Shown here piece after piece: positions 43,635 to 53,334 of a DNA stretch of 64,000 bases. The notes under the pieces are model-generated. The model searched no databases. It worked only from the letters and a program-made list of their open reading frames with translations, and was not told the origin of the DNA. Location: assembly GCF_002197815.1 (NCBI RefSeq), contig NZ_NIUB01000001.1, positions 62,001 to 126,000 on the forward strand, in the 5' to 3' direction. Origin of the DNA: Pseudomonas oleovorans subsp. oleovorans. GTDB taxonomy: Bacteria; Pseudomonadota; Gammaproteobacteria; Pseudomonadales; Pseudomonadaceae. Position 1 is the first letter of the stretch; each line of letters opens with the position of its first letter. The translations under genes and the position numbers were made by a program.

Positions 43635-44978
43635 ATGCGAAAAGTAGATGTTCACGACATCATCGATAACGCCCGCTTCAGCCAGTTCCACTGGCTGGTC
43701 ATGTGCCTCTGTGCACTGCTGCTGATTTTCGACGGCTATGACCTGTTCATCTACGGCGTGGTCCTGCCGGTCATCATGCAGGAGTGGGGCCTGACCCCGC
43801 TGCAAGCCGGCGCGCTGGGCAGTTACGCGCTGTTCGGCATGATGTTCGGCGCCCTGGTCTTCGGCACCTTGGCCGACCGCATCGGCCGCAAGAAAGGCAT
43901 CGCCATCTGCTTCCTGCTGTTCAGCGTGGCGACCGTGCTCAACGGCTTTGCCAGTTCACCGACGGAATTCGGCATCTTCCGTTTCCTTGCCGGTCTCGGC
44001 TGCGGTGGCCTGATGCCTAACGTCGTTGCGCTGATGAACGAATACGCGCCGAAAAAACTGCGCAGCACCCTGGTGGCGATCATGTTCAGCGGTTATTCGC
44101 TGGGCGGCATGTTCTCCGCCGGGCTGGGCATCTACATGTTGCCGCGCTTTGGCTGGGAAGCGATGTTCTTCGCCGCCGCCGTACCGTTGTTGTTGCTGCC
44201 GGTGGTCCTCTGGAAGTTGCCGGAGTCGGTGGGTTTTCTGGTGCGCCAAGGCCGTACCGAACAGGCTCGCACGCTCCTCAAGCGTATCGATCCGAGCCGT
44301 GAGCTCAACGCCGGCGACGAACTGGTGATGACCGAAGTGAAGGGCAAGAGCGCGTCGGTGCTGGAGCTGTTTCGCCAGGGCCGCGGGGTTCGCACCCTGT
44401 CGATCTGGGTGGCGTTCTTCTGCTGTCTGCTGATGGTTTACGCGCTGGGTTCCTGGCTGCCGAAGCTGATGGCCAACGCCGGCTACAGCCTGGGATCGAG
44501 CCTGTCCTTCCTGCTGGCGCTGAATTTCGGCGGCATGTTTGGCGCGATTCTCGGCGGCTGGCTGGGTGATCGCTTCAATCTAGCCAAGGTGGTGGTGGTG
44601 TTCTTCGCCCTGGCGGCGGTGTCCATCGCCTTGCTGGGCATCAAGACGCCGATGCCGGTGCTCTATGCGCTGATCACCATCGCCGGGGCGACCACCATCG
44701 GTACGCAGATTCTGCTCTACGCCAGCGCCGCGCAGTTCTACGGCCTGTCGATCCGCTCCACCGGCCTTGGCTGGGCGTCCGGCATCGGCCGCAACGGCGC
44801 CATCGTCGGTCCGCTGCTGGGCGGGGCGCTGATGGGCATCAACCTGCCGCTGCAACTGAACTTCATGGCCTTTGCCATTCCGGGCGTGATCGCCGCGCTG
44901 GCCATGGCCATCTTCGCCGTCTCCGGCCAGCGCAGCAGCACCCTCGCACCAGCCGGTCTGTCGGCGGCGAAAGCCTGA
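43635..44978 (+). CDS. benK: MFS benzoate transporter
   Basis: 447-aa major-facilitator protein with 12 predicted helices, of the aromatic acid:H+ symporter group. It carries the loop motif FGTLADRIGRKKGIAICF near residue 78 and DGYDLFIYGVVLPVIMQEWG near 37, typical of BenK/PcaK. It should bring benzoate across the inner membrane. The ATG at 43635 is where the homologous part starts; the longer frame begins in the benD 3' end. A weak ribosome-binding site may reduce its level relative to benABCD. Confidence 0.92.
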   Translation: MRKVDVHDIIDNARFSQFHWLVMCLCALLLIFDGYDLFIYGVVLPVIMQEWGLTPLQAGALGSYALFGMMFGALVFGTLADRIGRKKGIAICFLLFSVATVLNGFASSPTEFGIFRFLAGLGCGGLMPNVVALMNEYAPKKLRSTLVAIMFSGYSLGGMFSAGLGIYMLPRFGWEAMFFAAAVPLLLLPVVLWKLPESVGFLVRQGRTEQARTLLKRIDPSRELNAGDELVMTEVKGKSASVLELFRQGRGVRTLSIWVAFFCCLLMVYALGSWLPKLMANAGYSLGSSLSFLLALNFGGMFGAILGGWLGDRFNLAKVVVVFFALAAVSIALLGIKTPMPVLYALITIAGATTIGTQILLYASAAQFYGLSIRSTGLGWASGIGRNGAIVGPLLGGALMGINLPLQLNFMAFAIPGVIAALAMAIFAVSGQRSSTLAPAGLSAAKA

Positions 44979-45006
44979 TCACTGAACCAGAACTCGGGGA
45001 ACCGAT

Positions 45007-46128
45007 ATGCGCCACACCCTGATCGAAAGCATCGAAGCCGTCATCGTCGATCTGCCGACCATCCGCCCGCACAAGCTGGCCATGCACACGATGCAGAAGC
45101 AGACGCTGGTGATCATCCGCGTGCGTTGCAGCGATGACATTGAAGGTATCGGCGAATCCACCACCATTGGTGGCCTGGCCTACGGCAATGAAAGCCCGGA
45201 GAGCATCAAGACCAACATCGACAGCCATCTTGCGCCCCTGTTGATTGGCCAGGAGGCGAGCAATATCAACGCCGCCATGCTGCGCCTGGACCAGGCCGCC
45301 AAGGGCAACACCTTCGCCAAGTCCGGCCTGGAAAGCGCGCTGCTCGATGCCCAGGGCAAGCGCCTCGGGCTGCCGGCCAGCGAGCTGCTTGGCGGACGTG
45401 TGCGCGACAGCCTGGAAGTGGCTTGGACCCTGGCCTCAGGCGACACCGCCAAGGACATCGCCGAAGCCGAGCAGATGCTCGATATCCGCCGCCACCGCAT
45501 CTTCAAGCTGAAGATCGGTGCCAACGAGGTGAGCGCGGACCTCAAGCACGTCATCGCCATCAAGAAAGCCCTGGGGGATCGCGCCAGCGTGCGCGTCGAT
45601 GTCAATCAGTACTGGGATGAATCCCAGGCGATCCGCGCCTGTCAGGTGCTGGGCGACAACGGCATCGACCTGATCGAACAGCCCATCGCGCGCATCAACC
45701 GCGCCGGCCAGGTGCGCCTGAATCAGCGCAGTCCGGTGCCGATCATGGCCGATGAATCCATCGAGAGCGTGGCAGACGCCTTCAGCCTCGCGGCGGACGG
45801 TGCTGCCAGTGTCTTCGCCCTGAAGATCGCCAAGAACGGTGGTCCGCGCGCCGTGCTGCGCACTGCGCAGATCGCCGAGGCGGCCGGCATCGCGCTGTAT
45901 GGCGGCACCATGCTGGAAGGCGCCATCGGCACCCTGGCCTCGGCCCATGCCTTCGTCACCCTGAACGCGCTGACCTGGGGCACTGAGCTGTTCGGCCCGC
46001 TGCTGCTCACCGAAGAAATCGTCACCGAGGCGCCGGTCTACCGCGACTTCCAGCTGGAAGTGCCGCGCACGCCGGGCCTTGGTCTGACCCTCGATGAAGA
46101 GCGCCTGGCGTTCTTCCGCCGCAGCTGA
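45007..46128 (+). CDS. catB: muconate cycloisomerase
   Basis: 373-aa enolase-superfamily enzyme that lactonises cis,cis-muconate to muconolactone. Acid-base lysines are in FKLKIGANE near residue 167-169. Metal ligands follow in RVDVNQYWDE near 199, LIEQPI near 223 and ADESIES near 249; a late KIAKNGGPRAV carries the second catalytic lysine. GGGGA lies 7 bases upstream. It is only 28 bases after benK, so benABCDK-catBCA may be one transcript. No CatR-type LysR gene is beside it. Confidence 0.96.
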   Translation: MRHTLIESIEAVIVDLPTIRPHKLAMHTMQKQTLVIIRVRCSDDIEGIGESTTIGGLAYGNESPESIKTNIDSHLAPLLIGQEASNINAAMLRLDQAAKGNTFAKSGLESALLDAQGKRLGLPASELLGGRVRDSLEVAWTLASGDTAKDIAEAEQMLDIRRHRIFKLKIGANEVSADLKHVIAIKKALGDRASVRVDVNQYWDESQAIRACQVLGDNGIDLIEQPIARINRAGQVRLNQRSPVPIMADESIESVADAFSLAADGAASVFALKIAKNGGPRAVLRTAQIAEAAGIALYGGTMLEGAIGTLASAHAFVTLNALTWGTELFGPLLLTEEIVTEAPVYRDFQLEVPRTPGLGLTLDEERLAFFRRS

Positions 46129-46143
46129 CAGGAGGTTTCGCAC

Positions 46144-46434
46144 ATGCTGTTCCACGTAAAGATGACCGTAAAACTGCCGGTGGACATGGACCCGGCCAAG
46201 GCCGCCAGGCTCAAGGCCGATGAGAAGGAACTGGCCCAGGGCCTGATGCGCGAAGGCACTTGGCGTCACCTGTGGCGCATCGCCGGCCAGTACGCCAACT
46301 ACAGCGTGTTCGATGTGCCCAGCGTGCAGGCGCTACACGACACCCTGATGCGGCTGCCGCTGTTTCCCTACATGGACATCGAAGTCAACCCGCTGTGCCG
46401 CCATCCGTCCTCGATTCGCGATGACGACAGTTGA
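46144..46434 (+). CDS. catC: muconolactone delta-isomerase
   Basis: 96-aa enzyme converting muconolactone to beta-ketoadipate enol-lactone; it forms a decamer in known members. Signature MLFHVKMTVKLPVDMDPAKA at the N-terminus and GTWRHLWRIAGQYANYSVFD near residue 38 are typical, as is the end PYMDIEVNPLCRHPSSI. AGGAGG lies 9 bases upstream. Fifteen bases separate it from catB. Confidence 0.97.
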   Translation: MLFHVKMTVKLPVDMDPAKAARLKADEKELAQGLMREGTWRHLWRIAGQYANYSVFDVPSVQALHDTLMRLPLFPYMDIEVNPLCRHPSSIRDDDS

Positions 46435-46505
46435 TGTGTGTTCCAGGCCGGGCATGCCCGGCCAATTAACCCCGCGACAACAATTACAACAATGAGGCCT
46501 GAGCC

Positions 46506-47444
46506 ATGACTGTAAAAATCTCCCACTCCGAGCACATCCAAAACTTCTTCAAGGAAGCCAGCGGTTTCAAGAATGACAACGGCAGCAGCCGTCTGAAGAC
46601 GGTGATCAACCGCATTCTGGTGGACAGCGCAAAGCTTATCGAAGACCTGGAAATCACCCAGGACGAATTCTGGAAGGCGGTGGATTACCTCAATCGTCTC
46701 GGTGGCCGTAACGAGGCGGGCCTGCTGGTGGCTGGCCTGGGACTGGAGCATTACCTCGACCTGCTGCAGGACGCCAAGGACGAACGGGACGGCCTGGTTG
46801 GCGGCACTCCGCGCACCATCGAAGGCCCGCTGTATGTCGCCGGCGCACCGATCACCGAGGGCGAGGCGCGCATGGATGACGGCAGCGAAGACGGCGTCGC
46901 CACGGTGATGTTCCTGCAGGGCCAGGTCACCGACGCCGATGGCAAGCCGGTTGCGGGGGCCACTGTCGATCTCTGGCACGCCAACACCCAGGGCAACTAT
47001 TCCTACTTCGACAAGAGCCAGTCTGAGTACAACCTGCGCCGCCGCATTATCACCGACGCCGAAGGTCGCTATCGCGCCCGCAGCATCGTGCCGTCCGGCT
47101 ACGGTTGCGACCCGCAGGGCCCGACCCAGGAATGCCTCGACCTGCTCGGTCGCCATGGCCAGCGTCCGGCGCATATCCACTTCTTCATTTCCGCGCCGGG
47201 CCATCGTCACCTGACCACGCAGATCAACCTGGCCGGTGACCAGTACCTGTGGGACGACTTTGCCTACGCGACCCGTGATGGTCTGGTCGGCGACATTCGT
47301 TTCATCGAGGATGCCGAGGCCGCCCGTGCGCGCGGTGTGCAGGGGCGTTTCGCCGAGGTGGACTTTGACTTCCAGCTGCAAACAGCAGTGGCGCCGTCGG
47401 CGGAACAGCGCAGCAACCGTCCGCGCGCCCTGCAGGAGGCCTGA
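46506..47444 (+). CDS. catA: catechol 1,2-dioxygenase
   Basis: 312-aa intradiol ring-cleavage enzyme making cis,cis-muconate from catechol. The N-terminal helical linker (LIEDLEITQDEFWKAVDYLN) is followed by the Fe(III) beta-sandwich, with a tyrosine in TQGNYSYFDKSQSEYNLRRR near 163, a second tyrosine in PSGYGCDPQGPTQECL near 199, and two histidines in RPAHIHFFISAPGHR near 223-225. It ends the cat group. A family C repeat lies in the gap to benE. Confidence 0.97.
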   Translation: MTVKISHSEHIQNFFKEASGFKNDNGSSRLKTVINRILVDSAKLIEDLEITQDEFWKAVDYLNRLGGRNEAGLLVAGLGLEHYLDLLQDAKDERDGLVGGTPRTIEGPLYVAGAPITEGEARMDDGSEDGVATVMFLQGQVTDADGKPVAGATVDLWHANTQGNYSYFDKSQSEYNLRRRIITDAEGRYRARSIVPSGYGCDPQGPTQECLDLLGRHGQRPAHIHFFISAPGHRHLTTQINLAGDQYLWDDFAYATRDGLVGDIRFIEDAEAARARGVQGRFAEVDFDFQLQTAVAPSAEQRSNRPRALQEA

Positions 47445-47485
47445 TCCCCAGGCGATTTTCGCTGATCAACAAGGAGGATGGTAAA

Positions 47486-47533
47486 GCGCCATCCACCCTA
47501 CACAAGCGCCAGGCTTCGTAGGGTGGATGACGC
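47486..47533. repeat. GTAGGGTGGAT-type inverted repeat pair (family C)
   Basis: GCGCCATCCACCCTAC (47486-47501) and GTAGGGTGGATGACGC (47518-47533) are reverse complements with one mismatch. Another partial copy follows at CATCCACCACC (47540-47550). This is the same repeat family as between ahcY and metF, so the catabolic region shares the host's repeats. Confidence 0.8.
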
Positions 47534-47646
47534 TCTTTTCATCCACCACCTTCACCGGCTCCGTTCCACCGTTCCACCGCGTCACCTCTACAACAAGAGC
47601 GATCCGGGCACCGCCACGGATGGCCAGGCCTGACTTGCGAGGCACT

Positions 47647-48885
47647 ATGAAAGCGCTACTGAAGGACTGCTCGGTCTCCGCTGTGGTTGCCGGTTTCATT
47701 GCGACGGTGATTTCCTACGCCGGTCCTCTGGTGATCATTTTCCAGGCAGCCAAGGCTGCTGACCTACCCCATGACGTGCTGTCGTCCTGGGTATGGACCA
47801 TTTCCATCGGTAGCGGGGTGCTCGGCATCGTGCTGAGCCTGCGCTACAAGGTGCCGATCGTGATTGCCTGGTCGGCGCCCGGTTCGGCGCTGCTGGTTAC
47901 CCTGTTGCCGGGTATCAGCCTCAATGAAGTGGTAGGCGCCTATCTGGTGTCCAGCCTGATCATTCTGCTGGTCGGCTTGTCCGGCGCCTTCGACCGGCTG
48001 ATCGGCAAGCTGCCGGCGGCGATCTCCGCCGCGATGCTGGCCGGCATTCTGTTTCGCTTCGGCACCGATCTGTTCGTGTCGATGCAAGAACAGCCCTGGC
48101 TGGTGCTGACCATGCTGGCGACCTACCTGATCTTCAAGCGGCTGTCGCCACGTTATACGGTCCTCGCCGTACTGGTGGTGGGCGTGCTGAGCACATTGGG
48201 CGCCGGCGAATTGCGCAGCGAGGCGCTGATGATCGGTCTGACCACGCCGGTATGGATCAGCCCCGAATTCAGTTGGCAGGTGATCCTCAACGTGGCTTTG
48301 CCGCTGGTGGTGGTGGCGCTGACCGGGCAGTTCGTGCCGGGCATGGTCGTGCTGCGCAGCGCGGGCTACCCGACGCCGGTCAGCCCGTTGATCAGCAGCA
48401 GTGCCCTGGGCTCGCTGCTGCTGGCGCCGTTCTTCTGTCACGGGCTGAACCTGGCCGCCATCACCGCCGCCATCTGTACCGGTAAGGAAGCCCACGAAGA
48501 CCCGGCCCGGCGTTATGTCGCCGGTGTGGTGGGCGGTGTGTTTTACCTGGTGTTGGGTATTTTCGGCGCGACTCTGGTGTCGTTCTTTACCGCATTTCCC
48601 GCCGCGCTGATCGCCGCACTGGCCGGTCTGGCCCTGCTGGCGGCGATCGGTGGCGCGCTGGCCGGCGCGATGTCGGCAGCGGCTGATCGCGAGGCCGCTT
48701 TGATCACCTTCCTGGTCACCGCGTCGGGCATGTCGTTTCTCGGCCTGTCCGCCGCGTTCTGGGGGCTGGTGTTTGGCATCGGCGCACATCTGCTGCTGAC
48801 GGCCCGGCGCTCCGCGCTGCCGGTTACGGTTGCGCCACAGGTTGCCAAGGCGAGCGGGGAGTGCCGGGCAAATACTCCCGCCTGA
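47647..48885 (+). CDS. benE: BenE-family benzoate/H+ symporter
   Basis: 412-aa hydrophobic protein with about 12 helices, of the BenE family. Characteristic pieces are VVAGFIATVISYAGPLVIIF near residue 13, IAWSAPGSALLVTLLPG near 77, ALTGQFVPGMVVLRSAGYPT near 224, and FFCHGLNLAAITAAICTGKE near 263. It is a second inner-membrane benzoate carrier alongside BenK. The ATG at 47647 has GAGG four bases before it; the longer frame from 47527 crosses the repeat pair. Confidence 0.94.
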   Translation: MKALLKDCSVSAVVAGFIATVISYAGPLVIIFQAAKAADLPHDVLSSWVWTISIGSGVLGIVLSLRYKVPIVIAWSAPGSALLVTLLPGISLNEVVGAYLVSSLIILLVGLSGAFDRLIGKLPAAISAAMLAGILFRFGTDLFVSMQEQPWLVLTMLATYLIFKRLSPRYTVLAVLVVGVLSTLGAGELRSEALMIGLTTPVWISPEFSWQVILNVALPLVVVALTGQFVPGMVVLRSAGYPTPVSPLISSSALGSLLLAPFFCHGLNLAAITAAICTGKEAHEDPARRYVAGVVGGVFYLVLGIFGATLVSFFTAFPAALIAALAGLALLAAIGGALAGAMSAAADREAALITFLVTASGMSFLGLSAAFWGLVFGIGAHLLLTARRSALPVTVAPQVAKASGECRANTPA

Positions 48886-49010
48886 ACGACACACGGCTCG
48901 ACAAGAGGTAGGGATGGGCGCGCGGGTAGCGCTGCAGCAGCACGTGAGGCGGCCGGTTCCAGGACGGGCCGAGACGGACAAGCTTTCCAATAAAAACAAT
49001 GAGCGGACCC

Positions 49011-50309
49011 ATGAAGCACAACAAGAATCTGAAAACAGTGACAGGGCTGGCCGTGGCCACGGTAGCGGCGGGGGTCGCGGGCATCGCCCAGGCTCGGCAA
49101 GGCGGGCTCGTCGAAGACACCACGGCGACCCTGCAGGCGCGCAATTATTATTTCAGCCGGGATTTTTCCGACATCGTTGGCGCGAGCCGGCAGTCGAAGG
49201 CCGAGGAGTGGGCGCAGGGCTTTATCCTCAAGGTGAACTCGGGCTATACCCCGGGGCCGGTCGGCTTTGGTGTCGATGTGCTCGGCCAGTTGGGCATCAA
49301 GCTCGACAGCAGTCCCGATCGCGTCAACACCGGCTTGCTTCCCACCCACGGCGATGGCAGGGCTGCGGATGACTATGGCCGGATCGGCGCGGCGCTGAAA
49401 ATGCGCCTGTCGGAAACCGAATTGAAGGTCGGCGAACTGACGCCCAACCTGCCGGTGCTGACCTTCAGCGACATTCGGCTGCTGCCGCCGACCTACCAGG
49501 GCGCCAGCCTCGTTTCCCAGGAGATACCCGGGCTGATCCTGCAGGCCGGCCAGTTCCGCTCCGGCAGTCTGCTCAACGAGGCTGGCGACGGGCCGATGCG
49601 CGCCAAGCTCGGCCATGTGCCGCGGCTGGGCGGCAATGCCGAGACCGACCGCTTCAACTATGCCGGTGCCGACTACGCCTTCAACGACACGCGCACCTCG
49701 CTGGGTGCCTGGTATGCGCAGCTGGAGGATATCTACAATCAGCGCTTTTACAGCCTCAAGCACAGCGAGCCGGTGGGCAACTGGGTACTGGGCGCCAGCC
49801 TCGGCTTCTACGATTCGAAGGAGGATGGGAAACAACTGCTGGGCGACATCGACAACCAGGCGGCGTTTGCGCTGCTCTCCGTTCGCCATGGTGGGCACAC
49901 TCTGTACGTCGGCTACCAGGCGATGTTTGGCGACGATGCCTTCCCGCGCGTGTTCAACAACGTCACGCCACTGGGCAACGAGGTGCCGACGTTCGAGTTC
50001 GCCAGCGCCGACGAGCGTTCCTGGCAGCTGCGTTATGACTACAACTTCGCCGGGCTCGGCGTGCCGGGCCTGGTGGCCGGGGTGCGCTATATCCAGGGCG
50101 ACAACGTTGACGCGCAGGCCACCAATCGCGGCGGCCCGCGTTATGAGGGCAAGGAGTGGGAGCGCGACCTGGACCTGGGCTACGAGGTGCAGAATGGCGC
50201 GCTCAGGGGGCTCGGCGTGCGCGTGCGCAATGCCGTCGCGCGCTCCAATTACCGCACCGACATCAACGAGAACCGCCTGATCTTCAATTACACCTGGACG
50301 CTGCTGTAA
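49011..50309 (+). CDS. benF: OprD-family outer membrane porin, BenF-like
   Basis: 432-aa outer-membrane channel with a signal peptide (cleavage near GIAQA-RQGG). The mature protein has the OprD pattern DTTATLQARNYYFSRDFSD, QSKAEEWAQGFILKVNSGYT and a C-terminal strand ending NENRLIFNYTWTLL, with a terminal aromatic/hydrophobic residue as in beta-barrels. Position beside benE and the benzoate genes suggests uptake of benzoate-type anions across the outer membrane (BenF/OpdK group). A GCCTGCCG/CGGCAGGC hairpin (50320-50344) follows. Confidence 0.9.
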   Translation: MKHNKNLKTVTGLAVATVAAGVAGIAQARQGGLVEDTTATLQARNYYFSRDFSDIVGASRQSKAEEWAQGFILKVNSGYTPGPVGFGVDVLGQLGIKLDSSPDRVNTGLLPTHGDGRAADDYGRIGAALKMRLSETELKVGELTPNLPVLTFSDIRLLPPTYQGASLVSQEIPGLILQAGQFRSGSLLNEAGDGPMRAKLGHVPRLGGNAETDRFNYAGADYAFNDTRTSLGAWYAQLEDIYNQRFYSLKHSEPVGNWVLGASLGFYDSKEDGKQLLGDIDNQAAFALLSVRHGGHTLYVGYQAMFGDDAFPRVFNNVTPLGNEVPTFEFASADERSWQLRYDYNFAGLGVPGLVAGVRYIQGDNVDAQATNRGGPRYEGKEWERDLDLGYEVQNGALRGLGVRVRNAVARSNYRTDINENRLIFNYTWTLL

Positions 50310-50319
50310 CCGCCGTACG

Positions 50320-50344
50320 GCCTGCCGCGCGTTAGCCGGCAGGC
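50320..50344 (+). terminator. hairpin after benF
   Basis: GCCTGCCG (50320-50327) pairs with CGGCAGGC (50337-50344). It lies 10 bases after the porin stop, but no T-run follows. It may protect the transcript end or cause partial termination. Confidence 0.4.
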
Positions 50345-50388
50345 CTGCGAGACTTTAAGGTGCAGGCCCGGGGAAAAGTTACAATTGT

Positions 50389-50403
50389 GTTCGATTATCG
50401 AAC
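50389..50403 (+). promoter_or_regulatory. PcaR box upstream of pcaI
   Basis: GTTCGATTATCGAAC at 50389-50403 matches the PcaR box GTTCGATAATCGCAC at 13 of 15 positions and is itself palindromic. A second partial copy, TAATCGAATT (50414-50423), follows. Both lie about 80-110 bases before pcaI, where PcaR is known to bind at the pcaIJ promoter of P. putida. Confidence 0.78.
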
Positions 50404-50498
50404 GCTGAGGCGGTAATCGAATTGTTCTGGCCCGCCGGGCGGCGTACTGTTTGGTCCATCGGATGCCCTGCATCCCTGACTCAACACGAGATACCGAC

Positions 50499-51350
50499 AT
50501 GGCTGAAATCATCCCCCTGAGCGAAGCGATCCAGCGCTTCGTCAATGACGGCGACAGCATCGCCCTCGAAGGCTTCACCCACCTGATCCCGACTGCGGCC
50601 TCTCATGAAATCATTCGTCAGGGCAAGCAGGATCTGACCCTGATCCGCATGACGCCCGACCTGGTGTATGACCTGTTGATCGGCTCTGGTTGCGCGAAAA
50701 AACTGATTTTCTCCTGGGGTGGCAACCCCGGCGTCGGCTCCCTGCACCGCATGCGTGATGCCGTCGAAAAACAGTGGCCCAAGCCGCTGGAAATCGAGGA
50801 ACACAGCCACGCCGACCTGGCCAACGCCTACGTCGCCGGCGCCTCGGGCCTGCCGTTCGCCGTGCTGCGCGCCTACGCCGGCTCGGACCTGCCCAAGGTC
50901 AACCCGCTGATCAAGACCGTCACCTGCCCGTTCACCGGTGAAGTGCTGGCCGCCGTACCCAGCGTGCGCCCGGACGTGACTGTGATCCACGCGCAGAAGG
51001 CCGACCGCAAGGGCAACGTGCTGATTCAGGGCATCCTCGGCGTGCAGAAGGAAGCCGCCCTGGCCGCCAAGCGCTGCATTGTAACCGTGGAAGAGATCGT
51101 CGATGACCTCCAGGCGCCGATGAACGCCTGCGTGCTGCCAACCTGGGCGCTGACCGCCGTCTGCGAAGTGCCGGGCGGTGCCCATCCGTCCTATGCCCAT
51201 GGTTACTATGAGCGCGACAATGCCTTCTACAAGGCGTGGGACCCGATCGCCCGTGACCGTGAAGCGTTCCTTGCCTGGATCGACCGCTACATTCGTGGTA
51301 CCGCCGATTTCACCGAGTTCAAGGCCAAATTGGCCCAGGAGGCCAAGTAA
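50499..51350 (+). CDS. pcaI: 3-oxoadipate CoA-transferase subunit A
   Basis: 283-aa alpha subunit of the transferase that moves CoA from succinyl-CoA to beta-ketoadipate. Motifs are EGFTHLIPTAASHEIIR near residue 27, FSWGGNPGVGSLHRMRDAV near 69 and EVPGGAHPSYAHGYYERDN near 224. The longer Pseudomonas-type alpha subunit fits. Its stop overlaps the pcaJ start (TAATG). It is preceded by the PcaR box. Confidence 0.95.
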   Translation: MAEIIPLSEAIQRFVNDGDSIALEGFTHLIPTAASHEIIRQGKQDLTLIRMTPDLVYDLLIGSGCAKKLIFSWGGNPGVGSLHRMRDAVEKQWPKPLEIEEHSHADLANAYVAGASGLPFAVLRAYAGSDLPKVNPLIKTVTCPFTGEVLAAVPSVRPDVTVIHAQKADRKGNVLIQGILGVQKEAALAAKRCIVTVEEIVDDLQAPMNACVLPTWALTAVCEVPGGAHPSYAHGYYERDNAFYKAWDPIARDREAFLAWIDRYIRGTADFTEFKAKLAQEAK

Positions 51351-52132
51351 TGAGCGCCTACAACACCAATGAAATGATGACCGTGGCCGCAGCCCGCCGG
51401 CTGGGCAACACCGACGTGACCTTCGTCGGCATCGGCCTGCCGTCCAAGGCGGCCAACCTGGCGCGCCTGACCCATGCGCCGGACGTGACCCTGATCTACG
51501 AATCCGGCCCCATCGGCGCCAAGCCGACCGTGCTGCCGCTGTCTATCGGCGACGGCGAACTGGCCGAAACCGCCGACACCGTGGTGCCCACCGGGGAAAT
51601 CTTCCGCTACTGGCTGCAGGGCGGGCGCATCGACGTCGGCTTCCTCGGCGCCGCCCAGGTGGACAAGTTCGGCAACATCAACACCACGGTGATCGGTGAT
51701 TACCACAACCCGAAAGTGCGCCTGCCAGGCGCCGGTGGCGCGCCGGAAATCGCCGGCTCGGCCAAGCGGGTGTTCATCATCCTCAAGCAGGGTCACCGCA
51801 CCTTCGTCGACAAGCTGGCGTTCATCACCTCGGTTGGCCACGGTGAGGGCGGTGACCATCGCCAGCGTCTGGGCCTGCCGGGTGCCGGTCCGGTGGCGAT
51901 CATCACCGACCTGTGCATCATGGAGCCGGAAGCCGGCAGCAAGGAATTCATCGTCACCTCGATTCACCCGGGCGTGACCCGCGAGCAGATCATCGAAGCC
52001 ACCGGCTGGCCGATCCGTTTCGCCGAACAGGTGGTGGAAACCGAGGCGCCGACCCAGGTTGAGCTGGACGCCCTGCGTGCCTTGGAAGAGCGCACCGCCA
52101 TTGCCCACGGGCAGACCGGAGGTGACGAATGA
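51350..52132 (+). CDS. pcaJ: 3-oxoadipate CoA-transferase subunit B
   Basis: 260-aa beta subunit carrying the catalytic glutamate. The active-site region is LIYESGPIGAKPTVLPLSIG near residue 45, and the domain continues LGAAQVDKFGNINTTVIGDY near 100 and SVGHGEGGDHRQRLGLPGAG near 162. It overlaps pcaI by one base and pcaF by four (ATGA), so the three are translationally coupled. Confidence 0.95.
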   Translation: MSAYNTNEMMTVAAARRLGNTDVTFVGIGLPSKAANLARLTHAPDVTLIYESGPIGAKPTVLPLSIGDGELAETADTVVPTGEIFRYWLQGGRIDVGFLGAAQVDKFGNINTTVIGDYHNPKVRLPGAGGAPEIAGSAKRVFIILKQGHRTFVDKLAFITSVGHGEGGDHRQRLGLPGAGPVAIITDLCIMEPEAGSKEFIVTSIHPGVTREQIIEATGWPIRFAEQVVETEAPTQVELDALRALEERTAIAHGQTGGDE

Positions 52133-53334
52133 GCCGCGACGTCTTTATCTGCGACGCCGTTCGCACGCCCATCGGCCGTTTTGGCGGCGCCCTGTCTGCC
52201 GTGCGTGCCGACGACCTGGCTGCGATCCCGCTTAAGGCTCTGCTGGAGCGCAATCCTCAGCTGGACCCGGCGGCCATCGACGAAGTGTTCATGGGCAGCG
52301 CCAACCAGGCTGGCGAAGACAACCGCAACGTGGCGCGCATGGCGCTGCTGCTGGCGGGCATTCCCGACAGCGTGCCAGGCGTGACCCTCAACCGTCTCTG
52401 CGCTTCGGGCCTGGATGCGGTGGGCAGCGCGTTTCGTGCCATTGCCTGCGGCGAGATGGAACTGGCGATTGCCGGTGGCGTCGAGTCGATGTCCCGCGCG
52501 CCCTATGTCATGGGCAAGGCCGAGACTGCCTTCGGCCGCACGCAGAAGATCGAAGACACCACCATCGGCTGGCGCTTCGTGAACCCGAAAATGAAGGAGC
52601 TGCATGGCGTGGATGCCATGCCGCAGACCGCCGACAACGTCGCCGACGATTTCGGCATCAACCGCGCCGATCAGGACGCCTTTGCCCTGCGCAGCCAGCA
52701 AAAAGCCGGCCGTGCACAGGCAGGAGGGTTCTTTGCCGAAGAAATCGTCCCGGTGGTGATCAAGACCCGTAAAGGCGAGACCGTCGTCGACACCGACGAA
52801 CACCCGCGCCCGGACACCACCGCCGAAGCGCTGGCCAAGCTCAAGCCGGTCAATGGCCCGGACAAGACCGTCACCGCCGGCAACGCCTCGGGCGTCAACG
52901 ATGGCGCGGCGGCCATGATCCTCGCCTCCCGCGAGGCCGTGGAAAAATACGGCCTGACCCCCCGCGCCAAGGTGCTGGGCATGGCCAGTGCCGGTGTCGC
53001 GCCGCGCATCATGGGCTACGGCCCGGTGCCGGCGGTGCGCAAGCTGCTGGCTCGCCTGGATATCGGCATTGAGCAGTTCGACGTGATCGAGCTGAACGAG
53101 GCGTTCGCTGCCCAAGGCCTGGCCTGCATGCGCGACCTCGGCCTGGCCGACGACGCGGCGGCGGTCAACCCCAACGGCGGGGCGATTGCCCTGGGCCATC
53201 CGCTGGGCATGAGTGGCGCGCGTCTGGTGCTGACGGCTGTGCATCAGCTGGAAAAATCCGGCGGCAAGCTGGGGCTGGCTACCATGTGCATTGGTGTCGG
53301 CCAGGGGCTGGCGCTGGCGCTGGAACGCGTCTGA
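52129..53334 (+). CDS. pcaF: 3-oxoadipyl-CoA thiolase
   Basis: 401-aa thiolase splitting beta-ketoadipyl-CoA into succinyl-CoA and acetyl-CoA. The nucleophilic cysteine is in [17 protein letters not shown] near residue 90. The late histidine is in [20 protein letters not shown] near 350, and the C-terminal cysteine in [17 protein letters not shown]. The N-terminus [20 protein letters not shown] is typical. It finishes the pathway started by benABCD. Confidence 0.96.
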   Translation: MSRDVFICDAVRTPIGRFGGALSAVRADDLAAIPLKALLERNPQLDPAAIDEVFMGSANQAGEDNRNVARMALLLAGIPDSVPGVTLNRLCASGLDAVGSAFRAIACGEMELAIAGGVESMSRAPYVMGKAETAFGRTQKIEDTTIGWRFVNPKMKELHGVDAMPQTADNVADDFGINRADQDAFALRSQQKAGRAQAGGFFAEEIVPVVIKTRKGETVVDTDEHPRPDTTAEALAKLKPVNGPDKTVTAGNASGVNDGAAAMILASREAVEKYGLTPRAKVLGMASAGVAPRIMGYGPVPAVRKLLARLDIGIEQFDVIELNEAFAAQGLACMRDLGLADDAAAVNPNGGAIALGHPLGMSGARLVLTAVHQLEKSGGKLGLATMCIGVGQGLALALERV

